DNA from: Hanleya hanleyi
Taxonomy: Eukaryota > Mollusca > Polyplacophora > Lepidopleurida > Hanleyidae
Reading direction: 5' to 3'
Assembly: GCA_036873755.1 (NCBI GenBank)
Contig: JAVTVY010008156.1
Span: forward strand, 372,001 to 436,000
DNA: 64,000 nt
A model generated the notes under the pieces. It searched no databases. It was not told where the DNA came from and saw nothing but the letters and a program-made list of their open reading frames with translations. Of the stretch, positions 43,600 through 55,434 are shown one piece after another. The position numbers were made by a program, and so were the translations under genes. Position 1 is the stretch's first letter. Each line of letters opens with the position of its first letter.

Positions 43600-44690
43600 T
43601 TTTCTCTCTGGACTAAAACACTACAAGAGTAGGCCTACTAGGGACGAGAAATTCATTGTCGATTGTCATTTTAGATCAGAACCATAGTTTTCCTTCGGCC
43701 TAGAACACTTCAGTAGTAGGAACAGGGAATGTATTGTCGACGAGGATCAATGTTGTTCTTTTCGGACTAAGACACTGCAAAACTGAAGGCAAAAAACTTA
43801 TTCTCAACCGTCATAGTAGACCAGGACCAATTTTGTTCCTTCAGGCTAAAACGCTGTGGATTAGAATCAGGTAATGTACTGTAGACTGCCATTGTCAACC
43901 AGAACTAACGTTTTCCTTCCGACTAAAATAGTGCGAGAGCCTATGACAAATTTTTTTGCCGACCGTCTTTGTCCACCAGGGCCAATGTTTCTGGACTTGA
44001 ACACTGAGAATGTAAGGGTCAGAAATTTATTATCGACCGTCGTTGTCATCCAGGACCAAGGTTTTCCTACCGACTAAAACACTGCGAGAGTGAGAGGAAG
44101 AAATTTATTGTCGACTGTCATTGTCGCCCAGGGCCAAATTATGTTCTCGAACACTGCGGGAGTAGTGGCGGAAATTTATTCAAAAGCTACGAGAGTGAGA
44201 GCAAGAAATTTGTTGTCGACCGTCGCTGTCAACCGGGACCAATGTTTTCTTTCGGACTCAAACACTTCAAGAGTAGTGGCGGGAAATTTATTTAAACACT
44301 GCGAGAGGAGCGGCGGAAATTCTATTGCCAAACGTCATTGTCGACCAGGATTAAGGTTTCCCATCGGATTCAAACCCTGCGAACGCAAGGGCCAGAAATG
44401 TATTGTCGGCCGTCACTGTCGATCAGGACCAATGTTTTCCTTCGGACTCAAACACTACGAGAGTATTGGAGGGGGAAGTTATTCAATCACTGCGAGAGGA
44501 GTGGCGGGAAATTTATCGTCGACCGTCATTGTCGACCATGACCAAGGTTTTCCTCCCGACGAAAACACTGCGAGAGTGAGGGCAAGAAATTTATTGTCGA
44601 CCGTCATTGTCGACCAGGACCAATGTTTTCCTTCGTACACAAACACTGTCACAGTAGTGGCTGGAAATTTATTTGCGACCTACATTGTTG
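43600..44690. repeat. GTCGAC-word satellite, inverted block
   Basis: The same unit family on the opposite strand: AATTTATTGTCGACCGTCAT, TGTCGACCAGGACCAATG, TTTTCCTTCGGACTCAAACA, CTGCGAGAGTGAGGGCAAG. Copies at 43600-43900 are more diverged than those at 44040-44650. Together with 40691-42560 it makes a head-to-head pair about 1 kb apart. Confidence 0.9.
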
Positions 44691-45142
44691 GGCATGACGA
44701 ATGTTTCATTTGGAATAAAGCACCGCCCTGAGATAAGGGGCAATAATATATACTGGTGCTAATGGTTTTATTTGGACTATCCCACGGGCAATATATTGTC
44801 TAATTAGCAAGTTATAATCTAAGCTAAATAGCGTAGATTCGCACTTGAGATTATCTTCTAAATGGTATTCACCATAATATTTGTTTAAATACGGATGGAC
44901 TTTGTAAATATGTTCAATCTTGATAAGGGTATATTACATGCTGAAATATTGAATCTATCACCTTTTTAATTAGCTAGAATATTGGAGATTTTCAAATCAA
45001 ATATCGAAAACTCTTCTGTGCATCTATGCTATCTCCTCCAAGGTTAAACGATAGGGCAAAGTGAAAATACACTCCTCGGTTGCTGAAGTCACGGGTCACT
45101 GTACAGACAGGCTTAGCAAACTCCAAAGATGCAGAATACAAC

Positions 45143-45285
45143 GATAAGAACTCAAAAGCAAGAAAAACACGGTCTAAAATACTACAAATACTTCATTCCA
45201 TTTTATGTGATAAGAACTCCTTAAAAGCAAGAAAAACACCGTCTAAAATACTACAAATAATTTATTCACATCTATGTGAGGTTCT
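45143..45285. repeat. two-copy direct repeat, about 75 bp
   Basis: GATAAGAACTC, AAAAGCAAGAAAAACAC and GTCTAAAATACTACAAATA occur twice in a row. A GAAGTCACGGGTCA phrase also appears on both sides, at about 45085 and 45388. Confidence 0.75.
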
Positions 45286-45449
45286 TCGGCATATACGCAC
45301 TTTTCCACCATATCACTGGTTGAAGATAATCTCCCACGTTAAAAGATCGGGCAAACTGAATATAGACTCCCGGGTTGCTACTCGGCTGAAGTCACGGGTC
45401 AGAGAACAGACAGCCTATCAGCTAAATGCATACATTCCCATTCCATAAT

Positions 45450-47240
45450 GTCACCTAGATAGCATAAAAAATGACATGTTTCATTTGTGAAATCGCTAAT
45501 ATATTATCTAATAACACTTAAAAGCTAAGCTAAGTTGCGCAATGCATCGTTGTTTATATTCTCCATTAATTCTATAGCATTTCTTGGTTTAACGAATGTA
45601 TGCTTTTCTGAGAATCATAAGTGGGATTAATCACATGCCAATCTACGCAATTTCCCTTCATAACGCTTCACGCCAAATGGTATGTTATAAACGAGATGAA
45701 TACGATGTTTAAGGACCAGAGAAAGCATTCACCGAGGCCGAATGCCCAAGAATATTGGTTTCCTCTGGTCCATAAAACGTCGTATTTACCGCATCGGAAT
45801 CGCATAATCGTTCTATTATTTGAAACAATCAAAATACGTTTGAATTTGCATTGACTGCAAGAAATATATATGGGAAACAGCGATTATTCTGATCATTTTC
45901 ATTAGAAGTTATTAAAGAGTTCGTGGAGTGACTGTTCAGCATGCCGTGCTTGAACAAAAACAGACATTTACACTGCCCTCTCACTATCTAGTAGCGCTAA
46001 TATTTCCCAGTCACTCTATGCTACACTTGTATTTCAACATATACATTAGGTGACATCGCCCATTCGTAAAACGCCCGGTGTTCATTTTCCTGGATCAGCA
46101 AAATATTTTCTATAATTGGCAAGTTGTATCAGCAAAATTGCATACAATCGCATTTCATATTATCGCCTAGGTAGCATAAAATTTGCCTATCTTTCATTTG
46201 TGAAACAGTTCATATATTATCTAATACGACCTATAAATCTAACCAGGGCAATGCATCCTCAACGTTCATGTTACACGACCGGGCCGCCATGCTATCCTGT
46301 CCTAAAAAGTCAACAGCCTACGCGACCTACTTTAACTTAGATACGCCGCTGCCCTATGAAATATATTAATACTTATATATTATAAAGATCGACTAATAGT
46401 AAGCACTTAATGGTCAGTAGCTCGAACTATCGAAAACATTGAAAGGTAGCATACATGTGTGTTTTCTCCGAGTGAGACGAGCTGTTCAGGCATAACGGAC
46501 TTAGCTTTCGACATAACGTTCTCATATTCTGTTATAGTCTAACCTACCTTGTTTATCTTCAAGTAATACAAAGATGACAGTAATAGATACCGGGTTATCT
46601 ATCAAAGCACATACATGTATACATGAAACTCTGTCGACGACTTAAACGACCGTTTCTACTTGCTGACCTCAACACACTACACACGGATATTGAGCGTTCT
46701 CGTCCGGATTTGAATGGTGAGCGCTAGATCCCGACCCAGTCACGCAGTTTCCTATTCCTTCCGGTAGAGGGCGCGCCGTTGCATGTTATACGTCACCAGT
46801 CTGTGTGTAAACATAGCCACGTGCTTCCACGACCATATTTCGTCGTAGGCATTATCAACGAAGTGTCGAGGCAGAATTGTCTATAAATTCACAAATTTCT
46901 ATATTCTCGTTGACTGAAATTTCCCAATCAATAATGTTCAGTGTAGAATAGAATAGAATAGAATTTATTGTACTAAAACGCCCACTTGGAGCCGAGTACA
47001 CAAGTGTCTCTGGCTTCTGCTCTGAAAAACCGGTGGTATTGTACAACTGGACTGTTCATATAGCGAAAGGTCTGTTGATAGCGGTTACACCAGTTTGTAA
47101 AATCTTCATTATATTTTGCATCCCTGTGAGAAAATGTTTTTTCCCTGAATTAAATTGCAGACCCAAGTTTTTATTTCTTACTTTGATTTCTTCTGAGATA
47201 AGTACCGGTTTTGAGAAACTATGATAGTAAAGCCTTATTT
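45450..47240. other. non-coding
   Basis: No gene is recognised over about 1.8 kb. A short (AGAAT)n run lies at about 46945-46965. Confidence 0.4.
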
Positions 47241-47780
47241 GCTTTATATTGGCCTACGATGCCCGCATAGGCCATGGAAACGTCATGGATATTTCAGTAC
47301 AGATGGAGACAAGAAAACACATGGGTGCGGTCAAGATTACTTGAGTACTCAAGTTGTCATTTCCTGTGCATTTTTCATTTCCTTTATAGGCCTATAAGAT
47401 GGGTTATGGGCCAAGACACTTCATCGATATTCCAATAAATATGGAGACAAGTAGGGTGTTATCGGAGTTACTTGAGAGTACTGAAGTTGTCATTTCCTGT
47501 GCATTTTTCATTTCTTTTATAGGCCTATAAGATGGGTTATGGGCCAAGAAACTTCATCGATATTCCAATAAATATCGAGACAAGTAGGGTGTTATCAGAG
47601 TTACTTGAGAGTACTGACGTTGTCATTTCCTGTGCATTCTTCATAAATTTACTTTATAGGCCTATAAGATGGGTTATGGGCCAAGAAACTTCATCGATAT
47701 TTCAATAAATATGGAGACAAGAGGACACATGGGTGTTGTCAGGATTACTTGGAAGTACTGATACAGTAATTTCCCTTGCA
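47241..47780. repeat. about 135-bp tandem repeat, 4 copies
   Basis: TATAGGCCTATAAGATGGGT and ATGGGCCAAGA with TCATCGATATTCCAATAAAT recur at about 47389, 47521 and 47658, with an older copy at about 47251. Each carries the perfect palindrome ATAGGCCTAT. Confidence 0.85.
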
Positions 47781-49470
47781 GTGGGCTTCATTGTGTAATC
47801 CAGGTCAGGACAGTTGTTGCTCCTGGCAAAGACAGCGGGTATAAAATAGAGCCCATGAGCAGTCTTTATGCACATACCATTGTCTCGTCTTATTTTAGCA
47901 CTTATAATCCACTGAATCCATCCTCACCATTCAACAGTGTTCTTTTTCTGGATTAACTTGTAATACTGAGTAACTTCAATTTCTTCAAATTACTATTTGT
48001 TTTGCAAGCATGGCCCTACAATTGCCCTATTTGTTTTGCAGGCATTGTACATAAAGATTGCTATTTTGGTGTCTTCTCCACAAACTATTATACATGTACA
48101 AAGAAACAACAACTGAACACAAATATTTCCTTTGATAATATGACCATGTGCAGCAGTCACACATGATGAATGACTTTATTAGTACAGGAAAACACAATCA
48201 TTACTGAATACAGTTCTAAGGCTCATTAGCTCACCTCTACCCTTCCCATGTTTTCATGCTGCCCCAAACATTTTTATATTTCTGCTATATCCTAAACACA
48301 TTGCTAATTCAAGCTATGGAGAAACTACATAAATGTGACAATTAAACTTAGTCTAAAAGGCGCCACCATCAGTTATTCATTCTTCATTTACACCGACTAT
48401 CATGGCAACCCCAAATTTCTATACATCAATACATTGTATTAGGTCTCCAACTTTCCTATCAGTTATCCATTACCTTGAGATACACACATACAAATATACA
48501 TCAAACTTCACTAATAATGTATCAATATCTACAACAAATACCTGAGTAAATACTACTGTCTTAGCTAATCATGTTTGGTGCTACAGATTCACAGCATCTT
48601 GAAATGGGTTGTATTAAATTGGTTGAATGGAGAAATTTATGAGTTCTAAAGTACACATTTTAATAGTGAGACGTGCCCCCTGACATTAGCCATTCGTAGT
48701 TCATTTGATTTGAACTTGAAATCTAGGCATGCTTGGAGATGTCAGACCAACCGAAGTCATGTGAAAAATGGAGGTAAAAAAATAGACCAGTGCAAGTGTT
48801 CTTACACTATTATTTAGTTTGGGAAGCAGGTCCCTTCGTGAGGGGATATACATATTATACGTGTTATATACAATACATGTTTAGTACATGTATCATGGTT
48901 GCCATAAAGTACCATTTACTGTTGTTCTGCAAATACTTTCATTTCTGTGAAATGTATTTGTATGACACCCGAGATGGCTCTTGAGTGATGGACTGAATAA
49001 AAAGAAAATTGATCATTAAAAAAAAATGAGGTAATTTTCGATAGACTTCTGTACTTGACAAGGTAAGTAATTCATGTCTGATGGAGTACTGAATAAAAAA
49101 AATTCTAAAGTAAAAAAAAAAAATAACTGAAAAAATGTTTATGTTGCCATAGCAACCATATAAATTTTCTGAATGAGTTAGTTTTCAATAGGCTTCTGGC
49201 TCTTGACTAGGTAATTGAGCATACCAAATTTTGAATTCATCAGTTGAGTCGTTTTGCAGATATCTCGCTCACGTACATACAATGTACTTGATGACAAAAA
49301 TACCCCTAGGACAAAAATTGGCTGAGGGGTGAAAACAGAGATAAAAAAGACAAATTATGCCTTGAAAAATGCATATGGCTTCCACACAAACAGAAGTGAA
49401 GTACAATGTAACACAATTGCATCACTTATGATGAAATTCTCATCTTATTTTAGACATTATAACAGGTACC
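47781..49470. other. non-coding, AT-rich
   Basis: GGGTATAAAATAGAGCCC at about 47838 resembles a TATA box, but no gene follows. A degenerate 147-bp repeat is seen in 48985-49210 (CTTCTGTACTTGACAAGGTA at about 49045 and CTTCTGGCTCTTGACTAGGT at about 49192). Confidence 0.4.
49143..49156. promoter_or_regulatory. RFX X-box-like palindrome
   Basis: GTTGCCATAGCAAC fits the RFX X-box consensus (two half-sites with a 2-bp spacer). A second one, GTTGCCCTGGCAAC, is at 58155-58168. They are separate from any gene I can recognise and may belong to dispersed repeats. Confidence 0.35.
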
Positions 49471-52400
49471 TACTCCAGTCAATGAGTAAGTAACCCAGTG
49501 ATACGGGCACCTAACCCTGTCAATGAGTACCTAACCATGCATGCGGGAAACTAACCCAGTAAGGCGGTGCAGTCTATTGCATCACTTATGATGAAATGCT
49601 CACCTTTTCAATAGTATGGACATTATATCGCTGGTAATGAGCATCTAACCCAGTCATGTGGGTACCTAATCCAGTCAGGCGGTGCAGTCTATTGCATCAC
49701 TTATGATGAAATGCTCACCTTTTCAATACTATGGACATTATATCGCTGTTAATGAGCACCTAACCCAGTCATGCGGGTACCTAACTCAGTCAGGCGGTGC
49801 AGTCTATTGCATCACTTATGATGAAATTCTCACCTTTTCAATACTATAGACATTATTTGAGCTGTCAATGAGGACCTAACCCAGTCATGCAGGAACCTAA
49901 CCCAGTCAGGCGGTGCAGTCTATTGCATCACTTATGATGAAATGCTCACCTTTTCAATACTACAGACATTATTTCAGCTGTCAATGAGGACCTAACCCAG
50001 TCATGCAGGAACCTAACCCAGTCAGGCGGTGCAGTCTATTGCATCACTTATGATGAAATGCTCACCTATTCAAAACTATGGACATTATATCAGCTGTTAA
50101 TGAGTACCTAACCCAGTCATGCAGGTACCTAACCCAGTCCGGCGGTGCAGTCTATTGCATCACTTATGATGGAATGCTCACCTTTTCAAAACTATGGACA
50201 TTATATCGCTGTTAATGAGTACATAACTCAGTCATGCGGGTACCTAACCCAGTCAGGCAGGAATCTAACCCAGTCAGGCGGAAATCTAACCCAGTCGTGC
50301 GGGTACCTGACAAAGTCAGGCGGGAACCTAACTCAGTCAAGCGGTGCAGTCTATTGCATCACTTATGATGAAATGCTCACCTTTTCAAAACTATGGACAT
50401 TATATCGCTGTTAATGAGCACCTAACCCAGTCATGCGGGTACCTAACCCAGTCAGGCAGGAATCTAACCCAGTCAGGCGGAAACCTAACCCAGTCGTGCG
50501 GGTACATGACAAAGTCAGGCGGGAACCTAACTCAGTCAAGCGGTGCAGTCTATTGCATCACTTATGATGAAATGCTTACCGTTTCAATACTATGGACATT
50601 ATATCGCTGTTAATGAGCACCTAACCCAGTCATGCGGGTAACTAACCCAATCAGGCGGTGCAGTCTATTGCATCACTTATGATCAAATGCTCACCTTTTC
50701 AAAACTATGGACATTATATCGCTGTTAATGAGTACCTAACCCAGTCATGCGGGTACCTAACCCAGTCAGGCGGTGCAGTCTATTGCATCACTTATGATGA
50801 AATGCTCACCTTTTCAAAACTATGGACATTATATCAGCTGTTAATGAGTACCTAACCCAGTCATGCAGGTACCTAACCCAGTCCGGCGGTGCAGTCTATT
50901 GCATCACTTATGATGAAATGCTCACCTTTTCAAAACTATGGACATTATTTGAGCTGTCAATGATGAGGACCTAACCCAGTCATGCAGGAACCTAACCCAG
51001 TCAGGCGGTGCAGTCTATTGCATCACTTATGATGAAATGCTCACCTTTTCAAAACTATGGACATTATATTAGCTGTTAATGAGCATCTAACCCAGTCATG
51101 CGGGTACCTAACCCAGTCAGGCGTTGCAGTCTATTGCATCACTTATTATGAAATGCTCACCTAACCCAGTCATGTGGGTACCCAAGCCGGTCATGCAGGT
51201 ACCTAACCCAGTCATGTGGGTACCTACCCCAGTCATGCAAATACCTAACCCAGTCAGGCGGAAACCTAACCCAGTCAGGTGGTGCAGTCTATTGCATCAC
51301 TTATGATGAAATGCTCACCTTTTCAATAGTATGGACATTATATCGCTGTTATTGAGCATCTAACCCAGTCATGCGGGTACCTAACCCAATCAGGCGGTGC
51401 AGTCTATTGCATCACTTATGATGAAATGCTCACCTAACCCAGTCATGTGGGTACCCAACCCAGTCATGCAGGTTATAACCCAGTCATGCGGGTACCTAAC
51501 CTAGTCAGGCAGGAACCTAACCCAGTCAGGCGGGAACCTAACCCAGTCAGGTTATACAGTCTATTGCATCACATATGATGAAATGCTCACCTAACCCAGT
51601 CATGTGGGTACCTAACCCAGTCAGGCGGTGCAGTCTATTGCATCACTTATGATAAAATGCTCACCTAACCCAGTCATGCAGGTACCTAACCCAGTCATGT
51701 GGGTATACCCAACCCAGTCTTGCGGGTACCTAACCCAGTCAGGCAGGAACCTAACCCAGGCATGCGGGAACCTAACCCAGTCAGGCGGTGCAGTCTATTG
51801 GATCACTTATGAAGAAACCTTTTCACCTTTTCAATATTATGAACATTATATCAGCTGTTAATGAGTACCTAATCCAGTCATGCGGGTACCTAACCCAGTC
51901 AGCCAGGAACCTAACCCAGTCAGGCGGAACCTATCCCAGTCATGCGAATACCTAACCCAGTCAGGCAGGAACCTAACCCAGTCAGGCGGTGCAGTCTATT
52001 CCTTCACTTATGATGGAATGCTCACCTTTCCAATACTATGGACATTATATCAGCTGTTAATGAGTACCTAACCCAGTCATGCGAGTACCTAACCCAGTCA
52101 TGTGAGTACCTAACCCAGTCAGGCGGTGCAGTCTATTGCATCACTTACGATGAAATGCTCACCTTTTCAATACTATAGACATTATTTCAGCTGTCAATGA
52201 GGACCTAACCCAGTCATGCAGGAACCTAACCCAGTCAGGCGGTGCAGTTGCATCACTTATGATGAAATGCTCACCTTTTCAATACTAGACATTACCCATT
52301 ATATCAGCTGTTACACCCAGTCATGCAGGTACCTAACCCAGTCAGGCGGGAACCTAACCCAGTCAGGCGATGCAGTCTATTGCATCACTTATGATGAAAT

Positions 52401-53130
52401 GCTTACCTAACCCAGTCATGCGGGTACCTAACCCAGTCATGCGGGTACCTAACCCAGTCATGTGGGTACCTAACCCAGTCATGCGGGTACCTAACCCAGT
52501 CATGCGGGTACCTAACCCGGTCATGGAGGTACCTAACCCAGTCATGCAGGTACCTAACCCAGTCATGCAGGTACCTAACCCAGTTATGCGGGTACCTAAC
52601 CCAGTCAGGTGATGCAGTCTATTGCATCACTTATGATGAAATGTTTACCTAACCCAGTCATGTGGGTACCCAACCCAGTCGTGCAAGTACCTAACCCAGT
52701 CATGTGGGTATCTAACCCTGTCAGGTGGTGCAGTCTATTGCATCACTTATGATGAAATGCTTACCTAACCCAGTCATGTGGGTACCTAACCCAGTCATGC
52801 GGGTACCTAACCCAGTCATGCAGGTACCTAACCCAGTCATGCGGGTACCTAATCCAGTCATGTGGGTACCTATAACAGTCATGTGGGTACCTAAAACAGT
52901 CATGTGGGTACCTAAAACAGTCATGTGGGTACCTAAAACAGTCATCCAAGTAACTTACCCAGTCAGGCGGTGCAGTCTATTGCATCACTTATAGTGTAAA
53001 ATCTCACCTTATCAATAGTATAGACATTATATCAGGTTTCTAATTCAGTCTATGATAACTAGCTTGCGGGTACATAACCCAGTCATGCCGGTTCGGGAAC
53101 CTAACCCAGTCAGACAGTGCATTTTATTGT
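49470..53130. repeat. composite satellite with CTAACCCAGTCATGC core
   Basis: Runs of a 21-bp unit (ACCTAACCCAGTCATGCGGGT and variants ending CAGGCGGA or CATGCAGG) alternate with a roughly 85-bp segment (GCGGTGCAGTCTATTGCATC, ACTTATGATGAAATGCTCAC, ACTATGGACATTATATCGCT). A 199-bp higher-order unit is visible (about 50145 and 50344). Units become diverged from about 53000. Frames on both strands follow the 21-bp period and are not genes. Confidence 0.95.
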
Positions 53131-53637
53131 ATCACCTATTGTGAAATTCTCACCTTTATCAATAACACAAGAATTATATCAGCTACCTCATCCATTCAGG
53201 GCTAACTTTACCTGCTCAGACAGGATCTGAACTAGTCAGGCGGTTTCCTAAATCAATCGGACAGTGCAGTCCTTTGTATCGCCTTTGAAGTTCGCAGTAA
53301 AATTCAACAGACATTATTCAAATCTCTATTCAAATGCATATACAGTCTGGGAAGCGACTTGTAGAAATAGTAGGTAAGGCTGATCAGCAAGTCTTTCAAG
53401 AAGGTATTCTGCACCTTTGCAACCTAGAATGATAAAAAAATGATAGATTAATATATCTGTTAAATATTATAAATCCGACAGTGCAAGACATGATGGCTAA
53501 AATTACCAGGTTTCTGACTGCTTTTGATAAATCAACTCATTCGAGACACTGAATAATAATGAAGTTATTTGAGATATCATACGTAAGACATGAGTAGTGT
53601 GACTAATGTCACAGGACCTAAACAGTAGGGTGAGGAA

Positions 53638-53720
53638 GATGACTTGGGGGTCCAAGCGTAATGTTATAGGTCACCTAGATGACTTGGGGTCCAAGCGTAA
53701 TGTTATAGGTCACCTAAATA
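53638..53720. repeat. two-copy tandem repeat, about 43 bp
   Basis: GATGACTTGGGGGTCCAAGC followed by GTAATGTTATAGGTCACCTA is repeated twice with one base of length difference. Confidence 0.9.
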
Positions 53721-54479
53721 GGCCAAATGTTCATCAAAAGTAGGTCAGCTCAGAACTTGCTGGTAACAGTCCCCTAATGCACGTTCATGCCAAAAATCAA
53801 GGTTCTGATGTCAATGGTTCTCATTATGCTGACAAAAAGATTCGGATGGACTCACTCACTGATCGACTCATTACCGGACTACTTGCAAATGAGGGCCTAT
53901 TTGTAGAAATTTGTAGACTGCAGGAAGACATGCCGTGCCCTTGTTATTCCGAGACAGAGACAACATGGCCAAGGGGATGATCTTGCATGTAATGCCACAA
54001 AGGAGTCGTTTCATATCATGAGCTTGACAGTGGAAAAACCTTGTTTTATTATCACCAGTCATGTGAGCATGCAACCATGTCTTCACAGGAGGTCTCAACT
54101 TGGTGATTTGTTTTTGAGTTTAGGGTGTTGTTATCTACTCTGAAACATTTACACATGTACACAAAGAATGGGTACCGGTATGGAAAAGGGCAACACTTGT
54201 TTAACAAGGCAATGATATGTTGATGCAAAAGCAGGACCTTGTGAATTTGGTGACTGAGCTTTGGGCGTGAAACTTCTCTATTAAAAACAGTTGACAAATG
54301 ATCTAGTGGGGTTGACTGTAGTTATCTCATGTAAGAAATACATAGAAAGTTGGGCCAGGGCAGCTTTTGCCACGGTCTTAATTGATTTGAAACTTTGCAT
54401 CAAGGTTATAGTAGAGCATGCCCAAATTCTTGACACAAATTTACTCTTCAAAATAGCTCATAATCAGATCACGTAATTT

Positions 54480-55200
54480 GATCTTGGAGATATAGATCAA
54501 GGTCAGTCATCTTCAACAGTTTACCTATTTGGTCAACAGTTTGGTCTATTCTCACTGAATTGCATATGGAACATGAATTCGGGGATCCCAAAATGCAGAA
54601 TTTGCCCTGCAGAAAATAGGTCTGAAAGTCAATAGAGTTCAGGTCCATCATCAGTAGTATATATGTGGTATAAATTTGGACAATGTGGATATAATCATTT
54701 ATGAAATATCGTACTAAATATAATCTGACCTGGATAAAATAGGTCAAGGTCAGTCATACAAGATGCACTTAAGGACCATCGCCAGATGTATACATAATAA
54801 TAATTTGGAAAGCATGTCATATCATAATGAAAAGTATATAAACTTGAAAAACGCTGGTCAACGTCAGTCAACTGGGATAGGCTTGTAATCAATAACCAGT
54901 TACATATGTAATAGGCTTCTAGTCAATAACCAGTTACATATGTAATATTTATTTGCAGACCTCAGTTTTAATCCTTCAAAAAATATAGCACATACTAGAA
55001 TTTGACCTGGATAAAATAGGTCAAAGTCAGTCATTTCAATAGGCTTCTCACCCTTCATCAGATGCATATATGATATGAATTTACAATGCCCGGCTATAAT
55101 CCGTCTTGAGATATTGTGTTCCCAAGAAAGATAGACAGACGGACAGACGGACAGATGACACTGATGACAATACCCTTTGAACAAATTTGCCAGAAAGGTA
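54480..55200. repeat. diverged repeat with AGGTCAAGGTCA
   Basis: GACCTGGATAAAATAGGTCA with AGTCAGTCAT recurs at about 54727 and 55007, and more degraded at about 54480 and 54850. AGGTCAAGGTCA (54741-54752) is a direct pair of nuclear-receptor half-sites with no spacer. The block ends in GACAGACGGACAGACGGACA at about 55134, a phrase I associate with mollusc repeats. Confidence 0.65.
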
Positions 55201-55434
55201 AAAATTGAGTAACCTTGTGCAAAATGATATATCCATGCTATGGAACAGAAATGTACACTTGATAGTGAGCACAGATTACCTGGAACGTCCGTACTAAATT
55301 CCTTCACCTCCAAAGTATGAGGCTACTGCATCAGGAATGGAGTCCACCTGCAAAAGTTCCACTGACATGAGCGAAGTTTATGTTTGTAAGATAAGGAACA
55401 TGATAAAATTGTTTTTCAATAATCATACAGTTTT

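Noticed and set aside
50145..50613. Two similar 89-codon plus frames as a duplicated gene
   Set aside because: They follow the 199-bp higher-order satellite unit exactly and end with it.
49470..53130. CRISPR array
   Set aside because: Repeats and spacers are both repetitive, there are no cas genes, and the window is eukaryotic.
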